A DNA stretch of 64,000 nt from Euglena gracilis (taxonomy: Eukaryota > Euglenida > Euglenophyceae > Euglenales), in the NCBI GenBank assembly GCA_039621445.1, contig CP154954.1:41285572-41349571 (forward strand), read 5' to 3'. Each line of letters begins with the position of its first letter. The first letter of the stretch is position 1. Made by a program: the position numbers and the translations under genes. The notes beneath the pieces are model-generated. The model worked only from the letters and a program-made list of their open reading frames with translations, was not told the DNA's origin and ran no database searches. This document shows positions 57,411-64,000 of the stretch, one piece after another.

Positions 57411-57696
57411 CAGGGTTGGATGGGAAGCCCTTCGGTATTGAGGTAGGTGGTAGAGGGGGTCCGGACCACCCCCCCCCCCAGATGTTGGGAGGGGGGTCCG
57501 GACCCTCCCACCCCCCCCCTCCTTGACAGGTGCCAAAAATAGCAGAAAATTTTCTTCCGCTGCGGAAAATGAGCAAAAACACCCCCTTTTGCTGACTTTT
57601 GGACATATTGCCCATTTTTTGCCCCCCCCCTCTGTGTCGGGAGGGGGGGTCCGACCCCCCCCCCCTCAAGGCTTCCCATCCAACCGTGGTGTCAAC
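57403..57696. mobile_element. hAT-like MITE (CAGGGATGG family), 278 bp, sharing a target duplication with its neighbour
   Basis: The element spans 57411-57688. CAGGGTTGGATGGGAAGCC faces GGCTTCCCATCCAACCGTG. GTGTCAAC lies on both sides (57403-57410, 57689-57696), and its left copy is also the right copy of the adjacent element. The family member at 9283-9729 has the same TIR with two changes and a similar interior (TGCCAAAAATAGCAG). Confidence 0.9.
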
Positions 57697-57769
57697 ACAC
57701 AGCAGGCTCAAATAGAGGCACACCACGTTGTTATGTCCCACGTGGCGGAAGCCAGGGGCCATACGGACT

Positions 57770-58640
57770 GGGGCCCCCGTTCCGCGCCGGGAACCCTCGC
57801 TCGGCCAGGGCGAACCGAGGCCAAGCGAGGTCATCCGACACGGGGGAGGGGATGTGGGGGCTTCGGGGGTTGAGCCGGAGGTGCGGGGTTGGGCCCAGGG
57901 TGGCCGGGGGCTTCGGGGGTTGAGCCGGAGGTGCGGGGGTGGGCCCAGGGTGGCCGGGGGCTTCGGGGGTTGAGCCGGAGGTGCGGGGGTGGGCCCAGGG
58001 TGGCCGGGGGCATCGGGGGTTGAGCCAGAGCTGCGGGGGTGAGCCCAATGCTGTGGGGGTCGGTGGTTCAGGCGGTGGGGTTCAGGTGGCTGTGCACAGC
58101 ACCCCCGTTCCGCGCCGGGAACCCTCGCTCGGCCAGGGCGAACCGAGGCCAAGCGAGGTCATCCGGGGGGGGGGGGGGGGTGCAGGGGTGGGCCCAGGGT
58201 GGCCGGGGGCTTCGGGGGTTGAGACGGAGGTGCGGGGTTGGGCCCAGGGTGGCCGGGGGCTTCGGGGGTTGAGGCGGAGGTGCGGGGGTGGGCCCAGGGT
58301 GGCCGGGGGCTTCGGGGGTTGAGCCGGAGGTGCGGGGGTGGGCCCAGGGTGGCCGGGGGCTTCGGGGGTTGAGCCAGAGCTGCGGGGGTGAGCCCAATGC
58401 TGCGGGGGTCGGTGGTTCAGGCGGTGGGGTTCAGGTGGCTGTGCACAGCACCCCCGTTCCGCGCCGGGAACCCTCGCTCGGCCAGGGCGAACCGAGGCCA
58501 AGCGAGGTCATCCGACACGGCCGGGGGGGGGGGGGGGCAGGGGTGGGCCCAGGGTGGCCGGGGGCTTCGGGGGTTGAGACGGAGGTGCGGGGTTGGGCCC
58601 AGGGTGGCCGGGGGCTTCGGGGGTTGAGGGGTTGGTGTTG
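57770..58640. repeat. 50-bp GC-rich tandem repeats in ~340-bp higher-order units
   Basis: The unit is GGCCGGGGGCTTCGGGGGTT, GAGCCGGAGGTGCGGGGGTG and GGCCCAGGGT. Blocks of two to four units alternate with a non-repeated segment, CGTTCCGCGCCGGGAACCCT then CGCTCGGCCAGGGCGAACC, at 57779, 58107 and 58457. Proline-rich frames on both strands follow the repeat. Confidence 0.9.
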
Positions 58641-58916
58641 TGGGCTGACTCACAGGCAGGCCAGTTTCCAGTGCAAGCACAGAATTCCTCTCCCCCTGGA
58701 AACTGTCTCCAGACAAATCAGCGAGTACAGGAGGTCAGGTCAGCAGGTACCAGGCTTTTTTTTACCGACCGGGGGGGGGGGGCACACCCCCGAGGGGGGG
58801 GGCAGCCCCGGGGTGCCCGTGGTCGGCTGAGTCCTTGCCAAAAGGGAAAAGAAAATAAAATGAAAAATTTTTTGAGGAAACGGGTCACTGGATACAAGGG
58901 CAGGAGAAGGTCCCCC

Positions 58917-59468
58917 TACCCCCCCCCTTGTCCAACGACCACTGATGTTCGTCTCTGACGGGGGGGGGGGCAGGGTTCGATATAAGGACGGGGGGGGGGG
59001 GGGGGCCCGAGTACCCCCCTGCGGGCCGGGGGGGGGGGGGGGTGGGGGGGGACACCCCCCCCACCTAAACAGGTGCGCGGTCAGGGTGGCCGAATTTTCG
59101 GCCCAGCGCAAAGCGCCGGGCCGAAAATTTTTGACCCCCCAAAACGACCAAAAGTGCCATTTTGGGCACTTTTTGGGCAAAAATGTGCCAAAAATGCAAA
59201 AAATTTTCGGCGCGAAGCGCCGGAGGAAAAAATTGACCCTTTTTGGGGGGGTCAATTTTTGCCCCCGAGGGTCGGTCCGGACCCCCCTTGCAGGTGGGGG
59301 GGGTGGTCCGGACCCCCCCCTGCGGGCCAGGAGGGGGGGGGGTGGGGGGGACACCCCCCCACCTAAACCATGTACGCCCTCCTTATATCGAACCCTGGGG
59401 GGGGGTCGCTAAAATGGCCAATGTTCGTCTCCGACCAGGGGGTGGTGGTGGTCGTTAGACAAGCGGGG
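58917..59468. mobile_element. TA-type element carrying a nested CAGGGTTCG-type element
   Basis: The outer arms are CTTGTCCAACGACC (58928-58941) and GGTCGTTAGACAAG (59450-59463), each near C or G runs, and both hold ATGTTCGTCTC(T/C)GAC. TA precedes the left arm (58917-58918); no TA is clear on the right. Nested inside is 58971-59397 (427 bp), CAGGGTTCGATATAAGGA to TCCTTATATCGAACCCTG, bordered by G runs of at least eight. The nested element has two GC hairpins (59090-59130, 59203-59225). Confidence 0.75.
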
Positions 59469-59765
59469 TGGACCCCAAGTCAGAGGAAAATTTACCATAG
59501 ATGGGGGTATATGGCCATTTTTGGGCTGTTTTTGGCCATTTATGCTATGTCTTGACTACGGTTGGCCACTTTTGGCCATTTTTGGACATTTTTGGGACAC
59601 TTTTGGGAATTTTTAGGCATTTTTGACCGCTTTTTGCCATGTTTGGTCGCTTTTGCCACTTTTGGCAACGGTTGGCCACACTTTGGCCCCCTTTGCCCAT
59701 TTTTGCCAGAGACAAAACAAAAAAAACTTTGCGTCCGGTCCCTTCACTCCTGGGAGGTTTCCAAC

Positions 59766-59850
59766 CAGGGTTTTTTTTTAAGACCAGGGGGGGTCCCCTC
59801 ACCCACCCACCCCCTGGGGGAGGGAGAGGTCCCGGGTGACCCACTAAGGA
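59766..59850. mobile_element. Left end of a CAGGGGTTTT-family element, truncated
   Basis: CAGGGTTTTTTTTTAAGACC with the following GGGGGGTCCCC and CACCCACCCACCCCCTGGGG blocks matches the left arm at 45215 and 55969. Beyond 59850 the sequence changes to ACCCCCCTCCTCGACAGGGT, matching the interior of the CAGGGATGG family, so the arm is broken by another repeat. Confidence 0.6.
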
Positions 59851-60360
59851 CCCCCCTCCTCGACAGGGTGCCAAAAATAGCAGAAGAAAATTTTCTTCCG
59901 GCGCACAGCGCAGGGAAAAAAGAGCAATAAACACCCTTTTGCGACATATTGGACTATTTCCCATTTTTGATGTGCTGTTGGTGGTTTGCCCCAAAAAAAT
60001 GTAGGAAGAATTGAGGGAGGGGGGAGGGGGGGTCGGACCCCCTCCCGACACGGGGGGGGGTCGGACCCCCTCCCGACACGGGGGGGGGGGGGGTGGGCCG
60101 GACCCCCCCCTACCCGGGGGGGGGGGGGAGGAATTGAAGATAGATAAATTAGACCCGACAAAATTGGAAGCCGAAAAAATTGGTGCCAAACCTGAAAACG
60201 GCCCCAAAAAAATTGGCAGGTTTTGTATGCAAGATGACTGGAAAAAGGGTGATTTTCAAAATTTTGAGGCAGGATTTTCAAAAAAGTCCCGGAAAAATTT
60301 GGCAGGATTTCTGTACGCCAATTTTTTCCCAATCAATTTTTTCGGCATCCAATTTTTTCC

Positions 60361-60629
60361 CCCCCCGGTACCTCAAAACTGAGGGGGGCCAAAGATTTTT
60401 TGATTTCATGGACGGGCAAAAGGCCGGATATTGGGTCGAAATCGGTCAAAAATCCCTGATTTTTCTTTGAAAATCGATCCCAAAATGCTCAGTTTTGAAT
60501 TTTTTTGAACCCTCCTCCCAACGTCTAAGGGGGGTCCGGACCCCCCCCCCCCCCGACCACCTCACCCCCCTAGGGAGGGACCCCCCCCACCACCTACCTC
60601 AATACCGAAGGGCTTCCCATCCATCCCTG
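60361..60629. mobile_element. Partial CAGGGATGG-family element, left end missing
   Basis: The right end CAATACCGAAGGGCTTCCCA-TCCATCCCTG matches 9700-9729. The interior CATGGACGGGCAA, AAATCGGTCAAAAATCCCTG and ATTTTTCTTTGAAAATCGAT matches 9373-9440 in the same order. A left CAGGG terminus is not visible. Confidence 0.65.
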
Positions 60630-60639
60630 GACCCCCCAC

Positions 60640-63290
60640 CCTCCCCCCCCCACCCGGCGGTCCAAGACTAAAGAAACCCCCAGATTCCAACCTTAACAAC
60701 CTCCCTCTCCCAAAACTGTACAGCCTTTGTATGAGCAAAAAAAGGCCTCGGTGGGACCGGGGACGCTGACGGGGGGCGTCGGTGGTGGCAGTCGGAGGCG
60801 TCGTTGGAGCAGGGGCGCTGACCAACGGATGGTTGCCACGGGGTGGCGATGGCGGTGGTGGCAGCGGCGGTGGGGCGGAGGGCGAGGGCGTGGCAGCTCC
60901 CATCACCCGGGCTGGCCAGCAGGTGCGCCAGGGGCCAGCACCACTTGGTGCCCATGGCCCTGGTGGTGGGGGTGGGGGTGGTGGGGGGTGGTCAGTGGGT
61001 GAGGGATGGGGGTCTCCCGTGCGGGGCTGGTTGGCTGTGATGCGATGCACCCCAACTCATATCGGTTGGGCTCTCCTCCGGTCCAGCCCCCCCCCCAAAC
61101 AACGCCGGGGTCAGGCTTCTTTTTAAGGCCCTGGGGGGTCCCCCAACCCAGCCCGGTGCAGGGGGGGGGGACCCCTCCCCCCAATAAAATCGGGCTGTTT
61201 GAGGCCATTTCCCTTCGCGCTGAAACCCATACCCTAGTTTCTGCTGACTTGAAAAGAAGCCAGGGTCCAGGTGATCCATTTTTGGTCCAGCGCAAAGCAC
61301 CAGACGGAAAACGTTGCCCCCCCCCCCACCAAAGCGGCCAGAATGTCATTTTGGGGCACTTGGGGGGAAATTTTGCCAAAAATGCCAAAATTTTGGCACA
61401 AAGGGGGGGTCCCCAGTGCTTTTTTTCCGGGCAGTGAAAAGTCTTCGAATCTGGGTTTGATTTGCTTCCTTTGCTGGGATGGGCCTTGACCCCTCCCTCT
61501 CGGGGCGAGGGGTGCCATTGCATCACAGTCAGCCTGTGGCACGGCCAGGCCAGAATGGGAAACACGAGGATTAGGGAGGTCGGCACCAACCCACCCATTC
61601 CTTGGGGGTGGCCACCAACGGCTCAAAGGGTTCCTCTTGTCGCGGTCAAATTTGGGGGGGGGGGCTCAAAAAAATGTCCCAAAAATCGGCACTTTGGGTA
61701 GACCTTCCAGGGGTGCAGATTTGCCCCCCTCCCGATCCGTCCATGCCCCCCCACCTGCTGCCATCCTTTGGGGGAAAAAACCTTTGTGAGGGACTAATTC
61801 CATAGGGGGTCATTTTTGGAGGCTGAAACTCATTGTGCCAAAAATAGAGGAAAAGGGGGGTTTGACCCTTGAAACCCTTGAAAGTTGCATGCAACCCTCC
61901 AAAACAAAACGTTCAGGCCATTTCCATTTTGGCCTGGGAGGGGGGAGGGGGGGGTGGGGGGCTGGCTGGGCAATCCTACGAGGGATGAGTTTGCTTCCGG
62001 TTGTGGATGCAGAAAGCGGGGGGGGGGGACCAGACCCTCTCCTCTGCCTTCCCTCAAGAGCCAACCCCAAATTCTCACCCAGAACGTTTGCTGGGAAATC
62101 TCAAACCCAATGCCGCTATTGGGCGCTGAAGGTGCCTTTTTTTGTTTGCAACAAACCAATTCTCTTCTTTTTCTGACACCAAACTCAAAAAAAAAGGCCC
62201 GATTGTTGCAAAAAAAATTAAAAAACACCAGACAAAAACTCAACCCTCCAAGGAGTGCCCAGCCAAGGCTTCCAACCCGCCCTCTGTGGGTTTGCCCTCC
62301 CCAGAGGGATGGCACACCCCAGTCTCCAGGGAATCCCTTGAGCGTCCCCCCCACCGGAGGGGGTCAGCTCAAGAAATTCCCTGCCCCAGGCCCATGGGCA
62401 CCGGGCGCCAGCCCCGGGCTTGAGCTTGGGCTTTGGCTGGCGCCAAGGATCGTAAAAAAACAACAACAAAGAAGAATAAAATTGACCCAGTAATATTTCA
62501 TACAAACACATGCATGTGCACATCTTGGTACATACAACATATTATCCGGATAAAATGGCAGGAAACAAGAATGACGCAATGACTGAGGGAAAACTGAATT
62601 AAAAATTCCAAGTTTGGGAAAATTGATGATTCATCAATCTGCAGGTGGCGAGGGACTGATAACAAGTTAAAGCCCCCCCCCTGCCCCAACTCCTCTCAGC
62701 ACCCCCCAATTGGCAACCCTGGGCCTTCCCTTCCCAATCATTGAACATCCAAAATGAGATTGCTCCGTTTGAAACGAAACTTTGAAAATCTGGCCTGGCC
62801 AAACAAAGATGGGGCGCAATCTCATGTTGTGTGAACATGCACCACCAATGCACATAGACACCATTTACCATCCTTGGGCATCAATTGATGGCGATGTCCT
62901 CTGTTCACCGCAGCTTGGTCTTCAACTTCCTCCACGCCCGGCGCAGGGCGTTTGGTCGTGTGCAGGGCGCAGCACTGGGGCTGTGCGGCACAGGGGGGGG
63001 GGGCATTGAGAAGGATACCCCATCCCAAAGGTAACCACGCCTGTCTGATTTCAGGACATACTCCCACCAAACAATCAATTTAACTGGAAAAAATAACAAC
63101 AGACTGTTCCAAAAAAGAACAGAAAATTCATTTTTTTTTGCGTTTCTTCCCCCCCCAAAACTCTTATTTAATGCATTTTATGCCGTTTTTGTGCATATTG
63201 CAAAATCGCATTTTGGAGATTTGTTCAACAAATTGGCAAAAAGAGGCCAAAAGAAGCACAAAACACCAGGGAAGGGTTTTTTCTGGGTTT
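60640..63290. other. Largely unrecognised DNA
   Basis: A right terminus GACTAAAGAAACCCCCAG (60665-60682) and a left terminus CAGGCTTCTTTTTAAGGCCC (61113-61132) resemble CAGGGGTTTT-family ends, and a weak GCGCAAAGCACC hairpin lies near 61290. Otherwise frames up to about 230 codons overlap on opposing strands with no recognisable domain. I support no gene here. Confidence 0.45.
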
Positions 63291-63303
63291 CAGGGGTTCC
63301 CAG

Positions 63304-63531
63304 CAGGGGTTTTTTTTTAAGACCAGGGGGTGGGAGCCCCCCCCGGGGGAGATCCGGGGGACCAATCAATTTCCCCAAAGAATGACCAAAAATTGTGAAA
63401 ATGCAAAAAACAGCACCTTGTTCAAAAATTTCCGGCGCCTTCGGCGTCGAAAAGTGCATCCCACCACCCCCTGGGGGGACCCCCCCAGGGGGAGGGGGGG
63501 CTCGGCGTTCAAGACTAAAAAAAAAACCTTT
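63304..63531. mobile_element. CAGGGGTTTT-family element, decayed right end
   Basis: The left end is CAGGGGTTTTTTTTTAAGACC and the right end CAAGACTAAAAAAAAAACCT. Flanks GTTCCCAG (63296-63303) and GTCCCCAG (63532-63539) agree at seven of eight bases if the element ends at 63531. The central hairpin CCGGCGCCTTCGGCGTCG (63432-63450) is followed by AAAAGTGCATCCCACC, as in other members. Confidence 0.65.
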
Positions 63532-63628
63532 GTCCCCAGACCCCCCTGCTCAAAACTAACGCTCACTTCCTGCCATGAGGGTCCTGGTTGGTCACACCTT
63601 CCCCTGGGGGAGACCGGGGGGGGGGGGG

Positions 63629-63758
63629 CAGGATTTGATAAGGATTTGATAAGGACAGGCGGGGGGGTGGTCCGGACCCCCCTGCAGGCCAGGAGGGGGG
63701 GGGGGTGGGGGGACAACCCCCAACCTAAACCATGTTCGCCCTCCTTATATCAAACCTG
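63629..63758. mobile_element. Short CAGGGTTCG-family derivative
   Basis: The left end is CAGGATTTGATAAGGATTTG. The right end CTCCTTATATCAAACCTG is preceded by CCTAAACCATGTTCGCC, which matches 59364-59397. G runs of eight or more border both sides. At 130 bp it lacks the central portion of the 427-bp member. The remaining DNA to 64000 shows no recognised feature. Confidence 0.65.
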
Positions 63759-64000
63759 GGGGGGGGGTGCTTGGGGGGGGACCGACGTTTGGGTAATTTT
63801 GGGTCCAAAAAAAAAACTCGCACCAAAAACAAAAGCAAATCTGGCAGGACACCGGCGGCCCCGGGGAGGAGGTTCGTCCCCCCCCACCCCGGACAACGAA
63901 ACTTTAAAAAAAAAAACGTCTGAATTCACGAACCCTGGGCACTGAACCCTGGCTGGACTGGCTCCTGCGCCGCAGCATCGGCCGGCGGCGCAGCGGGCTC

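Overview
This window is eukaryotic nuclear DNA that is almost wholly repetitive. The evidence is interstitial TTAGGG-type telomeric repeat, a long ~200-bp satellite array, microsatellites, minisatellites and many small terminal-inverted-repeat (TIR) elements with target-site duplications. I see no operons, ribosome binding sites, bacterial-type genes or intact recognisable protein gene. Long homopolymer G/C tracts occur throughout. The organism cannot be named from this sequence. TTAGGG telomeres plus a GC-rich, hairpin-rich repeat landscape fit a protist, alga, fungus or animal, and I do not choose among them.

Layout. (1) 159-13483 is two tandem copies of a large compound unit (about 6.0 and 7.3 kb); its blocks, in order, are A, B, C and R2. 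A third copy starts at 13484 and is interrupted. Between about 13890 and 18343 lie GC-rich palindrome clusters, two tRNA-like sequences, a 71/89-bp tandem array that flips orientation at 14909/14910, more GC palindromes, and about 1.6 kb of degenerate CCCTAA repeat. The third copy then resumes at about 18385 near the point where it broke off and runs to 23830. A fourth copy begins at 23831 and gives way to satellite. (2) 24629-43733 is about 95 tandem copies of a ~200-bp satellite, all in one orientation, with higher-order duplications and one clean 439-bp transposon insertion. (3) 43734-46720 is a mosaic of diverged satellite, small TIR elements and three copies of a short conserved acidic reading frame on the minus strand. 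(4) 47850-49990 is a 29-bp minisatellite that is open in several frames. (5) 50000-64000 is mostly unrecognised single-copy DNA with many nested TIR elements and a 50-bp GC-rich tandem repeat.

How the parts relate. The best supported content is a set of non-autonomous DNA transposons. Several have CAGGG or CAGGC ends and 8-bp target duplications, which is the known signature of the hAT superfamily. Others sit between TA or TTAA dinucleotide/tetranucleotide repeats. Four insertions can be checked against an unoccupied paralogous copy of the same site inside this window. Members of different end-sequence families carry a similar central GC-rich hairpin. No transposase was recognised, so any mobilising enzyme must be encoded elsewhere. 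The telomere-like motif TAGGGTTAGGT occurs in the 71/89-bp array and in the TIR of the satellite-borne element, which links the two.
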